Shown piece by piece: positions 8,034 through 17,008 of a stretch of 64,000 nt of DNA. Under the pieces are notes generated by a model. That model was given only the letters and a program-made list of their open reading frames with translations, did no database searches and was not told where the DNA came from. The position numbers and the translations under genes are program-made. Positions within the stretch are counted from its first letter, which is position 1; each line of letters begins with the position of its first letter. Source of the stretch: a virus; IMG/VR virus record IMGVR_UViG_3300025828_004167, positions 1 through 64,000 of that record. One strand, given 5' to 3'.

Positions 8034-8182
8034 TAGAATTCCTTCTTTACACCCACAGTTGGATTTTCAACACAACTGTCAGTTATATCTTTAATTGATT
8101 CTTTATCCATATCTATGCTACAACTGGCCGAGGGTTTAATTCCGCAACCAACTAACAATAATAACACAATTAGGTATCTCAT
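8033..8182 (-). CDS. Small lipoprotein (49 aa)
   Basis: A 49-residue frame fills the gap between the epimerase and carbamoyltransferase genes, joined by TAATG and ATGA overlaps. It begins MRYLIVLLLLVGCG: a short basic n-region, a hydrophobic core and a lipobox LVGC, with Cys13 as the predicted lipidated residue. The mature part would be about 37 residues with two further cysteines. Known small phage lipoproteins include outer spanins and superinfection-exclusion factors; no neighbouring inner spanin is seen. Its place inside a sugar-modification operon is unusual. The signal is clear, the role unknown. Confidence 0.7.
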   Translation of the reverse strand: MRYLIVLLLLVGCGIKPSASCSIDMDKESIKDITDSCVENPTVGVKKEF

Positions 8183-9651
8183 CCTAGCACTTTCACTCCG
8201 TACTTGCGGGTGAACGCTCGACCATCCTCACGATCATTCACGATAGGCTGTCCCTTTATGTTGAGGCTGGTGTTTAAGAGTATAGGGCAACCGGTCTGCT
8301 TTTTCCATTCTGTGAGCAGTGCGTGGAATCCGGGATTGTCCGTCTTACGCACGGTTTGAACCCTGGATGTGTGATCATGATGTATTATGGCAGGAAACTC
8401 TTTACCATGCGTACACGCCGCTGTAAATTGCATATAAGGGGTGTTTTTGACGGCTTTAGGTAGCTCAAAATAGTCGTTTACATCCTCTTCTAATATGGCC
8501 GGAGCAAACGGTCTAAACTGCTGTCTCTTCTTGATCGAGTTTACCAAATCCTTGATCTCAGGTCCTCGAGGATCTGCTAACAGTGATCTATTACCAAGCG
8601 CCCTAGGTCCAAATTCCGCCCTGCCGCTCGCAACACCAACCATCTTGTTTTCCTTCAATTCTTTGATCAGACTGTCCACGGGATATTCTCCATCTATGTT
8701 GTGTCCCAGGAACGGATGTTGCCAATTGAGGTGTGACTTCTGGTGTGCGGCTATACACCCTAGGCTTGACCCCGCATCACCAGGATTGGGTATGATCCAG
8801 ATGTTGTCAAACAGTCCCATGTCTGCGAGCACCCGGTTGGCGGCACAGTTCAATGCCACTCCTCCAGCATACACCAGATTACGTGATCCGTATCGGCTGG
8901 CTCTCGTCCATAAATCAGCGAGTAGTTCCTCCGTGACTGCTTGTATACTGGCGGCTATGTCCATGACATCCGCGTTTGTCTCCCAGTCACTCAATCCCCT
9001 GTGTAGATTCTTCTTGAGACTGAAAGGTGATTGATTGACAAATTCATCATAGATTTTCTGCTTGTACTTGGGTGTGCCATACGCGGCCATTCCCATCAGG
9101 ATGTACTCCTCTTCCGCCGGTTTCAATCCACAACGATGTGTGAATGCCGAATAAAGTATTCCTATGCTGTGTGGATACTTGATTGTCTCTTTCCTATCGA
9201 TCCATATCTTGTCTGCTGTGGATATAGACACGGTGTCCCACTCACCAATGGCATCCACTGTAAGTATTGTTGCTCCCTCGTCCTTGAACGGTGATGTGAA
9301 ATACCCCGCCGCCGCGTGTGAGTCATGGTGCTTTACGTACTCGTCAATCTTTATGTCAAAGTGATCCAAGTGCCACTGTGGCATCTCGGTATAGCTCATG
9401 GCAAGTCCATACTGTCCCGCGTAGAACTGCCTGGTCTTTTTCAACAATGGCTTCTCGTAGTACACCACCTTGTCGAAAGGTCCAAAGGTACGTGCCTCGT
9501 CCACTATCTTTTGGTTGAGGTAGTGGTCATTCTTGACCTTGCTGTATCTCTCCGCGTGTGCGGCCCACAGGATCTCTCCTATGCCTGAACTATAGTCAAC
9601 CACTGCCATGGCGGCATCATGATTCATGCAGTTAATTCCCAGTATTCTCAT
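8179..9651 (-). CDS. O-carbamoyltransferase (NodU/CmcH family)
   Basis: A 490-residue carbamoyltransferase of the NodU/CmcH/TobZ type, which uses carbamoyl phosphate and ATP to carbamoylate a hydroxyl group, usually of a sugar. It has the N-terminal Kae1-like domain with metal-binding HHDSHAA (H108, H109, D110, H112) and GGVALNCAANR. The C-terminal domain carries EFGPRALGNRSLLADPR and LNTSLNIKGQPIV. Length is somewhat short of the roughly 570 usual for bacterial members. A strong AAGGAGG ribosome site precedes ATG 9651. Carbamoyltransferases are recurrent in marine T4-like phages. Here it probably decorates the sugar made by the neighbouring genes. Confidence 0.92.
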   Translation of the reverse strand: MRILGINCMNHDAAMAVVDYSSGIGEILWAAHAERYSKVKNDHYLNQKIVDEARTFGPFDKVVYYEKPLLKKTRQFYAGQYGLAMSYTEMPQWHLDHFDIKIDEYVKHHDSHAAAGYFTSPFKDEGATILTVDAIGEWDTVSISTADKIWIDRKETIKYPHSIGILYSAFTHRCGLKPAEEEYILMGMAAYGTPKYKQKIYDEFVNQSPFSLKKNLHRGLSDWETNADVMDIAASIQAVTEELLADLWTRASRYGSRNLVYAGGVALNCAANRVLADMGLFDNIWIIPNPGDAGSSLGCIAAHQKSHLNWQHPFLGHNIDGEYPVDSLIKELKENKMVGVASGRAEFGPRALGNRSLLADPRGPEIKDLVNSIKKRQQFRPFAPAILEEDVNDYFELPKAVKNTPYMQFTAACTHGKEFPAIIHHDHTSRVQTVRKTDNPGFHALLTEWKKQTGCPILLNTSLNIKGQPIVNDREDGRAFTRKYGVKVLG

Positions 9652-9799
9652 CTTCCTCCTTGTGCCAACCTATGTCCTCTATGTTGTCACTGCTACACTT
9701 CGGACAGACGTACCATTCGTTTGCCGAATCGTCTTTGTCTAGTTCGTTAGCCACGCCCTTCCATTTACAATCGTAACAAAGAAAATTCCACCAGGTCAT
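9632..9799 (-). CDS. Small zinc-ribbon protein (55 aa)
   Basis: I choose ATG 9799, which makes an ATGA overlap with the upstream gene and follows a GAGGA ribosome site; a longer frame from 9844 would overlap by 49 nt without such support. The product has two CxxC pairs (C8/C11 and C32/C35) framing a single zinc ribbon, then an acidic tail. Zinc ribbons this small usually bind nucleic acid or serve as a protein-protein adaptor. The 3' end overlaps the carbamoyltransferase gene by 20 nt. Confidence 0.65.
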   Translation of the reverse strand: MTWWNFLCYDCKWKGVANELDKDDSANEWYVCPKCSSDNIEDIGWHKEEDENTGN

Positions 9800-10359
9800 G
9801 CTATCCTCAAAACCTTTTTGGTTTTCTCCAAATATTTCTCCCACTGCTCCAGCGTGATGTCGTACTCGAAGTTCTGTGTGGTCTCGTTCTTTCTCAAAAG
9901 TTTGGCGCCATTCTTGATGTGGAACCGTTCCGCCATCTCCGTCAAGGGACTCAGCGTCACCAACCTGTCTATGTGATGTTCCCTCTTGAATTTCTTATAT
10001 ACTTCGTTGAGTATGTGTTTGCCACCACCCTTCTTTTTAGCCCATACTGTGTAGGCTATCGCTATCCTGCCCACCAGGCCGCCACGCAGTATGCTCTGGT
10101 TGTAGGCGTCATGTGACATCAACGCCATCTCCTCTACAGTGGCTGGCACATCATTAGTGAACGCTATACATATGATCGCGGCAGTGTCTCCCTCATCGTC
10201 TCGTAGTCCTAGTATGCGTTTGCCATTGCTCTTGCGGAACTCCACGCTCAGTTCTGGCCTCACTGGATCCTCCGTGACATCTATTTCTGTGAGATCCACC
10301 AATTCAAATCGCGGATTTCTTTTGAACAGATCTTTTAACTTCTGTTTTATCTTTTCCAT
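9796..10359 (-). CDS. GNAT-like acyltransferase
   Basis: A 187-residue protein whose C-terminal two thirds read as a GNAT fold. A beta-strand (GRIAIAYTVWAKK) leads into a glycine-rich turn GGGKHILNEVYKKF in the place of the acetyl-CoA loop. A second strand-helix unit follows (DRLVTLSPLTEMAERFHIKNGAKLL). The N-terminal 50 residues are basic then beta-rich. Sequence identity to characterised enzymes cannot be judged here, so the activity is a fold-level inference. Its context suggests acylation of a sugar or protein. Confidence 0.55.
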   Translation of the reverse strand: MEKIKQKLKDLFKRNPRFELVDLTEIDVTEDPVRPELSVEFRKSNGKRILGLRDDEGDTAAIICIAFTNDVPATVEEMALMSHDAYNQSILRGGLVGRIAIAYTVWAKKKGGGKHILNEVYKKFKREHHIDRLVTLSPLTEMAERFHIKNGAKLLRKNETTQNFEYDITLEQWEKYLEKTKKVLRIA

Positions 10360-10362
10360 GTG

Positions 10363-10467
10363 CTATTTGTATATGAAAGGATCTTTTTTCTTAAGTTCTT
10401 TTAATCTCTTCCTGTACCGAATCTCTTCTCTGATCTTGTTCCACATTCTCTTAAACCATCTGATCAT
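10363..10467 (-). CDS. Small basic helical peptide (34 aa)
   Basis: A 34-residue, highly basic frame (MIRWFKRMWNKIREEIRYRK...DPFIYK) with a perfect AGGAGG ribosome site five bases before its ATG. It overlaps the SGNH gene by 17 nt and ends three bases before the next start. It should form one amphipathic helix. The ribosome site is among the strongest in the window, which supports expression. It may contact membrane or nucleic acid; no function is known to me. Confidence 0.6.
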   Translation of the reverse strand: MIRWFKRMWNKIREEIRYRKRLKELKKKDPFIYK

Positions 10468-11272
10468 TTTTTCCTCCTGTTATTTTTTCAAAAGTTGGTA
10501 ACATTAATTTTACAGCATCCGCATGCGCTTGGTCAAGTGGATGTGTGGTGCCACGTGGGTAGTCATTGAGCAGTGCCCATTGGTTGAAACCCATATAACG
10601 TTCTCCAAAAAAGAACCATTTGGTAAAATCTATCTCAGAATAGAGTGCTTTCATGAAGGGGTCCTGATCTTTGTGTGGTGTCAGTTCGTTATAGAAAAGG
10701 CTGTTATCTGCCAGTGTGAACATGAATGGTATTTTTTTCTTTTCCAATATGTTCTGCAACCATATGATAGATTTCCAACTGAGGTATATCTCGTGGTATT
10801 GGTTTGCCGCATATTTGTAAATGCTTTCGGCGAAATCCCTCACTCCAGTTTCACGGAAAAGTTCTTTCCTCACACGCCACTGTTCTTGTTGTGTCTCCGA
10901 ACTATGCATGGTCCTGAACGCCTCTTCGTTGCCTGCGTTTGTGTCCCATGGTGATATCGATGCCCATCTAGTATCTTCTAATACCTTGTGCCTGGGCATG
11001 GCCCAGTCGTACCTAGACAGAAAACTCCACATCACGACTACACAATCTATACGGTCATTGTTAGCAACAGCATTGAAAGTCCTTCTCGCTATAGCAGAAT
11101 TACCTAATCCGCCAAAAGCGGAGCACAGATACACAGTATCATCGTCGTCCCTAGAAGTTTTGAATAACCTGTGTGCCCATGAGTTCTTTGATGGAGTCTT
11201 GCCGTCCTGATCGTCGCTGAGCTCGTTGCCCAATGTAAAACTGCATCCTCCCGCTATAAATTTCTTAGTCAT
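10451..11272 (-). CDS. SGNH/GDSL-like hydrolase family protein (DUF6071-like)
   Basis: A 273-residue protein with the layout of an SGNH hydrolase: GGCSFTLGNEL near the N-terminus supplies the nucleophile region, SAFGGLGNSAIARR the Gly/Asn block, and THPLDQAHAD near the C-terminus a Asp/His-like catalytic site. A paralogue at 19972-20715 shares GCSFT, GSGNETISR and SHPPPIAHYH. Such enzymes add or remove O-acyl groups from glycans. The gene overlaps its neighbours on both sides and belongs to the leftward operon. The family name is from memory of phage proteins with this pattern. Confidence 0.65.
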   Translation of the reverse strand: MTKKFIAGGCSFTLGNELSDDQDGKTPSKNSWAHRLFKTSRDDDDTVYLCSAFGGLGNSAIARRTFNAVANNDRIDCVVVMWSFLSRYDWAMPRHKVLEDTRWASISPWDTNAGNEEAFRTMHSSETQQEQWRVRKELFRETGVRDFAESIYKYAANQYHEIYLSWKSIIWLQNILEKKKIPFMFTLADNSLFYNELTPHKDQDPFMKALYSEIDFTKWFFFGERYMGFNQWALLNDYPRGTTHPLDQAHADAVKLMLPTFEKITGGKNDQMV

Positions 11273-12431
11273 ATATCTTCAACACTGTATTTAAAAGTGG
11301 GAACACCTCTCCAAAATTTTCCTTCCTGTACTGGTCCGTCTGTAGTATACGCTGTTTCCTCTGTTCTCTGATCTCGGCTGTGTCCCTGTCCGCGGCGTTC
11401 ATGAAACGTATGCTGGGTTGATAATCTGTGAGCATGTGGTACCTGTCCGTCACTATGTCCTTGATCTGCCGTGGCAGTGTCTGTATGTTGAACACGTCTG
11501 GATCAAAACAGGTGTTCACATAGAAGAACTTGGGCTGATACTGTGCCACCCACAGGGCGATCTTAGCCCAGTTGAACACGTTGAATATCGAGACCGTTGA
11601 ACATATCTGGAAGTCCATGTTCGCAGTCTTCATCTCCTTGAACTTCACAAGGTTGGCGCTGACCTCACGCCAGTTTGCCGGGTGCCTTTGGTACTCAAAT
11701 GGTTCTCCCACGTCGTCTATGCTGAACGCTATTTCTACATGCTTGAAGTAACCCCATAGGTCGAATATGTCCTTGGGTGGTAACTGTGTGCCGTTGGTGT
11801 TGTAGTGTATGTCTATGTTCTTGGCGTAGCCCTTCTCCACACAGTACATCAAGATCTTGAAGTGATCTCGAATCATGAACGGCTCGCCTCCCGTGAACTC
11901 GAAGTACTCCACATGCTTGAGATCTTCCTTGAGGTCCTCGAAGAACTGTGGGTTACGTTTTGGCCATCCACCCTCACGCAGATTTTTCAGTGCCACAGGG
12001 TTCTTTCCGTAGTCCAGTTCCTCTTGTGCCCATTTGCTGGAACTCCAGGAACCGCATATCCTACACTTTAGATTGCAAACGTTGCCTAACTTAAAGTCAA
12101 TGAATTTCAACATTGGCTCGCTATTAGGTGTCCAGTCCGTCAAGCTCTTCTTCATCTTGTATATAGAGTTTTGTCTTTTACTCGTTTTTCCTGCGTCTTC
12201 TTCTTGCCAGCAACTCTGACAACCTACAGGACGTTCTCCTTTACGGAACTGCTCACGTAAATTTTGCATGTATCCAGTATCCTGTATTGATTTGAGGCTT
12301 TGTTTGTAAACTTTGACCTCTGGAACACTACCCTTGTAGAGACAGCAGGGAGATGCACCGCCGTTAACGTCTACTTCTAAGTGGGTCCATGGCAAGGGAC
12401 AAATGTTTGATTTTATATATTTGTCCACCAT
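11265..12431 (-). CDS. Twitch-domain radical SAM enzyme (paralogue 1)
   Basis: A 388-residue radical SAM protein with an N-terminal twitch/SPASM-like cysteine module (CPLPW with C11, PCC at 29-30, CQSC at 71-74). The core follows, with cluster motif CNLKCRIC (C119, C123, C126) and SAM-binding FTGGEPF. Placing the auxiliary module before the core is the reverse of classical SPASM enzymes. Four more paralogues lie nearby in the window. The substrates of this family are unknown to me; context points to glycans or peptides. Confidence 0.85.
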   Translation of the reverse strand: MVDKYIKSNICPLPWTHLEVDVNGGASPCCLYKGSVPEVKVYKQSLKSIQDTGYMQNLREQFRKGERPVGCQSCWQEEDAGKTSKRQNSIYKMKKSLTDWTPNSEPMLKFIDFKLGNVCNLKCRICGSWSSSKWAQEELDYGKNPVALKNLREGGWPKRNPQFFEDLKEDLKHVEYFEFTGGEPFMIRDHFKILMYCVEKGYAKNIDIHYNTNGTQLPPKDIFDLWGYFKHVEIAFSIDDVGEPFEYQRHPANWREVSANLVKFKEMKTANMDFQICSTVSIFNVFNWAKIALWVAQYQPKFFYVNTCFDPDVFNIQTLPRQIKDIVTDRYHMLTDYQPSIRFMNAADRDTAEIREQRKQRILQTDQYRKENFGEVFPLLNTVLKIYD

Positions 12432-13732
12432 TCTAGAATTTCCTTGTCTTTGGCTAATATTTTTTTAATGTCAGTTGCCCTCACCCGGTCAAGCCTTTCT
12501 ACTGTTTCTTTTCCTGCTACCAACCCCTCTTTATACTTGTCATGGCCATATGTCTCCTCATATGTTGGTTTTTCCTTTAAATCTTTTAGAGCACTGAAAA
12601 AGTAAATGTGATTTTTAAGTCTTGACTTGTTCTTTTCTAAAAATTCATCCACGATTCTGTTGAGTATTTTACGTGGCAGGCACATCGGAGACCATATGTT
12701 AGTTGGATCAAAACCAAACACCCTTTTGGCCAGAAGATCAATGTCAAGCTCTTCAGCGGCGTCTAACATTTCCTGTAGACCTACCATACCCGGCATTGTC
12801 ATTGTGAGATCCATCCTCAGGTCACGCCTTGTCTTTGTGAACTTCCTTGCGTACTTCATGTTCGCCACCCACTCTTGCCATTTCAATCCTGTACGCACAT
12901 ACTCACCCACTTCGCCTGCACCGTCTATACTGGCAAGTATGCTCCAGTGTTTGAATTTACTCAGGATGTCATCGAACAGATTCATTCCAAAGAAATTGAT
13001 CCTACTCATATTGGAGTTGTACCTGATGCTGACACTGTCATGGTAGTCCAACTCAATTATCCTTTTCATCGACTCCCAATGTATTTTCCACATGAGTGGC
13101 TCTCCTCCACACCAGTAAATCTCTTTGATTGTCTTCGATTCTACAGCATCCTTGAACTCGTGTACAATGACTTTGTCATGGAAACTGTCTATTTCCGCCT
13201 TTATGTCTTTCCGCATCCACATCTGCGAGGGCTTGTTTGGATCCCATTCGCCTGTATCTCTGTTCTCCGCCTCCCAACTAGAGCTTAACATGTCTCCACA
13301 CATCCTACACTTGAAGTTGCAGAGGTTATTGAACCTGTAGTCCCAACTAGTTACTTTCATGTCAGTGTGTCCATCATCTCCTGTCTTTTCATAGGCTTCA
13401 TCAATCTGGGATTCAAACAACTTGTTGAAATGAGTCCTGTATGTTGCGACAGACAACAGTTTGCCATTACACACCTGGCACTGCGGTATCTCCTTGCCTT
13501 GCATAAGATCTACCCTGACCTTCTTCATGTAATCGCTATTCCAATGTTCATCCAGTGTATCTGGAGAGAAAGGCTGTGACTTTTTGTTTAGGTCGATGTA
13601 CTGGTTGAATGTTTTAGAATCCTCACGTGAACTGCAACACAGTCTACGCTCCATCTGTGGCGAAAGATATGTATGTGTCCATGGAGCCATACAAAAAGTT
13701 TTATTGCCTTCGCTGGGTTTAATTCTCTTCAT
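12413..13732 (-). CDS. Twitch-domain radical SAM enzyme (paralogue 2)
   Basis: A 439-residue paralogue of the preceding gene. The N-terminal module has CMAPW (C14), LCC (32-33) and CQVC (85-88); the core cluster motif is CNFKCRMC (C138, C142, C145) and the SAM motif WCGGEPL. The spacing between the N-terminal module and core is longer than in paralogue 1. It overlaps the downstream paralogue by 19 nt and the upstream one by 14 nt, so the run is read as one transcript. Divergence is high enough that the copies probably have different substrates. Confidence 0.85.
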   Translation of the reverse strand: MKRIKPSEGNKTFCMAPWTHTYLSPQMERRLCCSSREDSKTFNQYIDLNKKSQPFSPDTLDEHWNSDYMKKVRVDLMQGKEIPQCQVCNGKLLSVATYRTHFNKLFESQIDEAYEKTGDDGHTDMKVTSWDYRFNNLCNFKCRMCGDMLSSSWEAENRDTGEWDPNKPSQMWMRKDIKAEIDSFHDKVIVHEFKDAVESKTIKEIYWCGGEPLMWKIHWESMKRIIELDYHDSVSIRYNSNMSRINFFGMNLFDDILSKFKHWSILASIDGAGEVGEYVRTGLKWQEWVANMKYARKFTKTRRDLRMDLTMTMPGMVGLQEMLDAAEELDIDLLAKRVFGFDPTNIWSPMCLPRKILNRIVDEFLEKNKSRLKNHIYFFSALKDLKEKPTYEETYGHDKYKEGLVAGKETVERLDRVRATDIKKILAKDKEILEWWTNI

Positions 13733-15002
13733 ACAACTCCATCAGTTCTGGGAACACTTCTAACATATTTTCATCTCTAATCGAGTCAAGTTTTTTCATT
13801 GTATCCTTAAACTGCTGTATATCCTTGCTATTATCACGTCTCATCATGTAATCCATTCCTGACTCGTACCCCTTAGTTGCTCTAGTGAGATGATCTAACG
13901 GACGTAACCATTCTAAATGTTTTTCATATTTCTCTTTTACTTTCTGCTTGTAAGATTCCGGCAACAGGTCTATCCTCTGCGCATATGGAAACTGTAAAAG
14001 ATTGAAGTTAAAGTCCTGTGGTTTCAAAAGACCTTGGTCTACCCAATTTCTGTGGAAATCTGGTATGTGTAGTGCATTAATCAGACCCACTGTTGAACTA
14101 ATGTAGAAATCAACTTGTGGACATACCTCTAACATCCTTTTCCTGTTTGCTACCACATCCTCCCAAACAGTACCTTTACGCATCAGTTCTCCTCTTTTGC
14201 CTTCGGCATCTAAACTAGCACCAATCGACACTGAATCAAACTTGTTCCATAATTCAAGAACATCTATATCCTTATATTTGGTCTTTGTGAAATTGGTGTT
14301 GTATATCAGTCTTACATGGTACATCTTGCGCCTATCCAATTCTTTGAGTATCCTGTAGTGTTCCTCCATGATGATCGGTTCGCCGCCAGCAAAATAAAAC
14401 TGCTCTACATGATCAAACTGTTCCAGCATCTGGGTCCAGATGTCGTCACTACTTCTGCCCACCCTCATAATCTTTGCATGATTAGGCGGAGCGCCTGTAA
14501 GTTTCTTGTGATCCTCGTACCAGTTAGAACTGAACCATGTGCCACAACTCCTACACGCAAGATTACAGAGATTGCTGAACCTGATGTCCCAGTACTTGAT
14601 CATGAAGTCGGCCGTGCCGTCTGGTTGTGTGTTGTCCACCATGCCTATGTTGTGTCCGAAATGCTTGTTAGAACTCAATCTCAGACTGAAGAATCCCGAC
14701 TTCTCCTGATCATAGCATTTTGTACAGTGTTTGCTGGGTTTGTTTGCCAGCATGTTATTCCTGATGCCTTTCATCTCGTTGTTGTTGAAAACTTCCGCCA
14801 TTGAATTCTGGTTGAGGTCACCCACTGGATACTTGTCCAACGCGAAACAGCAAGGATACGCCCTGCCGTCTGGAAAGGCGTGTATATGCAACCATGGCAT
14901 CATACAGAAAGTGTCGCTGTCTATCAACAGTTCTTTCTGTCGATCAGTCATGTCCTTGATTTTTAATTTCTCGGGCTCCTTGGCCCCGTAATCATATGCC
15001 AC
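13719..15002 (-). CDS. Twitch-domain radical SAM enzyme (paralogue 3)
   Basis: A 427-residue member with CMMPW (C33), PCC (51-52), CTKC (93-96), core CNLACRSC (C146, C150, C153) and the SAM motif FAGGEPI. The start is a GTG at 15002 preceded by AGGAG nine bases upstream; no in-frame ATG is better placed. It overlaps the 3' end of paralogue 4 by 11 nt. Residues 1-30 precede the first cysteine and are Lys/Glu-rich. It is otherwise typical of the set. Confidence 0.85.
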   Translation of the reverse strand: MAYDYGAKEPEKLKIKDMTDRQKELLIDSDTFCMMPWLHIHAFPDGRAYPCCFALDKYPVGDLNQNSMAEVFNNNEMKGIRNNMLANKPSKHCTKCYDQEKSGFFSLRLSSNKHFGHNIGMVDNTQPDGTADFMIKYWDIRFSNLCNLACRSCGTWFSSNWYEDHKKLTGAPPNHAKIMRVGRSSDDIWTQMLEQFDHVEQFYFAGGEPIIMEEHYRILKELDRRKMYHVRLIYNTNFTKTKYKDIDVLELWNKFDSVSIGASLDAEGKRGELMRKGTVWEDVVANRKRMLEVCPQVDFYISSTVGLINALHIPDFHRNWVDQGLLKPQDFNFNLLQFPYAQRIDLLPESYKQKVKEKYEKHLEWLRPLDHLTRATKGYESGMDYMMRRDNSKDIQQFKDTMKKLDSIRDENMLEVFPELMELYEEN

Positions 15003-16347
15003 GATACCATTCTCCTATGATCGGGAAAGTCTTTTCAAAATTTTTTCCTCTTCTTTTATCATATTGCACAAAGTAATTTTTGAACCATTTAACCACTTTG
15101 TCTCTATCCTTAATTTGATTAGATTCATTCTTAAGATACTCTATCAGTCTTTCTACTTGTTCCACCTCCATGGCATGAAGCAAGTGTGAATTTCTATTTT
15201 GCGAAAGCCAGTTAGTCAGCTCATCTGCAAATCTTTGTCTCAATTCATGTGGAAGTATCAAACAACTTTGAAAATTTGGAAACCTCAGAATATTTAAAGT
15301 GAATGTGACCGCATCACTACTGTTGGCTTTTTGTTTTATTTCCAAACACCAATCTAAGTAGTCCACTAAACCTTCAAGAGACAATGCGCCAATTGTACAC
15401 ATAGAATGCATTGAGCTGAAAGACTTTGATTCAGCAATCTTGTTGAAATTTTTGACCCACATATTCCAATTCAATCCATCCCTGATGTACTCTGCTTTCT
15501 CTCCCATTGATTCGTTACTGCTATAAATGTGAAGTCCTCGGATAGTCTTTGCCTTTTGTATCAATTTTTCTATGAGTGATTCTTTACTATTTAAATTGGT
15601 GTTGATTGCGAAATAGGAAACGTTCGAATCACCCAACGCCATGAGGTCCAACAACTTCCATGTGTGTTTGCTCATTAAAGGTTCGCCCCCTGTGAGTCTT
15701 AGATGCGTTAGTGTGCGTTTTAGATCTGACTCCCACCATTTGAAGAAGGCCTTTACGTAAGGATTATTGTCCTCATCAAACCTACTAGCGTTGTCATGAG
15801 GATGGCCGTAATGATCATGACCGTTTGGTCCTATGTCTGTATAACCTTTGTTAGTTTTGATGTCCTTTGCCCAAGTGGTGGAAAATGCGGGGTTACAATA
15901 ACTACAAGCAAAATTACAAGTTCTGTCAAAGCTCAATTCCAAGTATCTAAGATCAAAGTCATCCTCCGGATCAGATTCAAATGCTTTTTGTAACTCGTCG
16001 TCTGTGTACAACACAGACTTGTAAACCCTATCGCTTATTTTGTCTGCGTTGAGGTTTTCAACACGCCAGCAATAATCACAACCGTTACACTGGATTCCTT
16101 TCTGCATCTCTGCACGTTCCTTTTTCTTTTGCGGGGTGTTGCTCAGCAGTTTTGGATTTTGTAACACTGCTTCAGCGTCTACCTGGTGTGGCAATGGATG
16201 GTGACACGCCGTTGTCTGTCCTGTATTCAACCAAACCGTGGCGTAATACCATTTGGCTCCACAGAAGGAATTGCTTTTTGTGTCTAGCACTCTTTCTTTA
16301 TACTGAGAAAAACTTTCTCCAGGCAATAAATGTTGATCACTACTCAT
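14992..16347 (-). CDS. Twitch-domain radical SAM enzyme (paralogue 4)
   Basis: A 451-residue radical SAM enzyme with N-terminal cysteines at 29, 48, 87, 90 and 93, core CNFACSYC (C144, C148, C151) and LTGGEPL. It resembles the copy at 20708-22078 more than the other three: both have a His-rich ACHHPLPHQ / SCYHPPLHE segment where others have PCC, and both have SYCNPAFSTTW / SYCSPQFSTTW after the cluster. No ribosome site is obvious before ATG 16347, which overlaps the upstream oxygenase gene. Confidence 0.85.
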   Translation of the reverse strand: MSSDQHLLPGESFSQYKERVLDTKSNSFCGAKWYYATVWLNTGQTTACHHPLPHQVDAEAVLQNPKLLSNTPQKKKERAEMQKGIQCNGCDYCWRVENLNADKISDRVYKSVLYTDDELQKAFESDPEDDFDLRYLELSFDRTCNFACSYCNPAFSTTWAKDIKTNKGYTDIGPNGHDHYGHPHDNASRFDEDNNPYVKAFFKWWESDLKRTLTHLRLTGGEPLMSKHTWKLLDLMALGDSNVSYFAINTNLNSKESLIEKLIQKAKTIRGLHIYSSNESMGEKAEYIRDGLNWNMWVKNFNKIAESKSFSSMHSMCTIGALSLEGLVDYLDWCLEIKQKANSSDAVTFTLNILRFPNFQSCLILPHELRQRFADELTNWLSQNRNSHLLHAMEVEQVERLIEYLKNESNQIKDRDKVVKWFKNYFVQYDKRRGKNFEKTFPIIGEWYRGI

Positions 16348-16975
16348 TTGTCAAAAAAACTATTGCCTTTCTTTTTGATCCTGGCGGAAACCATGCACTG
16401 GCATGTAGGTTGACTCGGGGCCAATGTATCGCAGAGCCTACCTCCCAATGCAGAACCTTTTTGAGATTGAAGGGCAGACTGTCTGCCTTTAGATGCGGTA
16501 ACCATTTTTCTTGATCTTGCTTTGACATCGTCGAATTGGATCTAGGTAGATCTACCTGTTCGTAACTTAGTATACCTTTCTGTCCTAGTCCTGTCGCTCC
16601 ATTGTAGGTGATGGCCTTTTCACTCGTTTCTTCAAAAATCAAAGTGGCGTTTTCGCTGTATTCTGATTCCAAAGGTATCAAAAAAGTATAACCTAGTTTG
16701 CCTTTCTCTGGGGTGCTTACCCAGCCATCCGAATGGATGCCACCGGGATGATAATCACTGTATATAGTTGCGTGTGTGATCCAACCAGAATAGTGTGGTT
16801 TTAGAAACTCCTCTAACTTTTGTCTGAACATTTTGCTAAAATCTTGCTCAACAAAAGTATTTGCATTGATTCTCAGCCCATTATCTTTTTTAGGTAGAGA
16901 ACCGAACTTTTCTAAAAGTTCTTGGACCATGTACGAAGGGAAAAAATTATCTATTTTGCCTATTTTATTTTTCAT
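16340..16975 (-). CDS. 2-oxoglutarate/Fe(II) oxygenase-like protein
   Basis: A 211-residue protein with the facial triad of the cupin-like oxygenase fold: HSD in GGIHSDGW for the first two iron ligands and a distal His in NLHASAWFPP. SKRKAIVFL follows, supplying a basic residue for 2-oxoglutarate. Size fits prolyl-hydroxylase-like phage enzymes. It is the only oxygenase in the left accessory block and heads the minus-strand run that lies downstream of the inverted B12-type gene. The likely reaction is hydroxylation of a protein side chain or sugar; the target is unknown. Confidence 0.7.
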   Translation of the reverse strand: MKNKIGKIDNFFPSYMVQELLEKFGSLPKKDNGLRINANTFVEQDFSKMFRQKLEEFLKPHYSGWITHATIYSDYHPGGIHSDGWVSTPEKGKLGYTFLIPLESEYSENATLIFEETSEKAITYNGATGLGQKGILSYEQVDLPRSNSTMSKQDQEKWLPHLKADSLPFNLKKVLHWEVGSAIHWPRVNLHASAWFPPGSKRKAIVFLTNE

Positions 16976-16982
16976 TGTTGTG

Positions 16983-16991
16983 TGCTATATT
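16983..16991 (+). promoter_or_regulatory. Possible extended -10 promoter for the plus-strand gene
   Basis: The 33-bp divergent gap holds TGCTATATT, an extended -10 form (TGn before TATATT), with transcription expected near 16999 and no ribosome site before ATG 17009. A second AT-rich motif, TATAAAT at 17001, lies too close to the start to be a normal -10. The plus-strand gene has no upstream plus-strand neighbour, so it needs a promoter here. Confidence 0.25.
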
Positions 16992-17008
16992 TAAATACCA
17001 TATAAATC

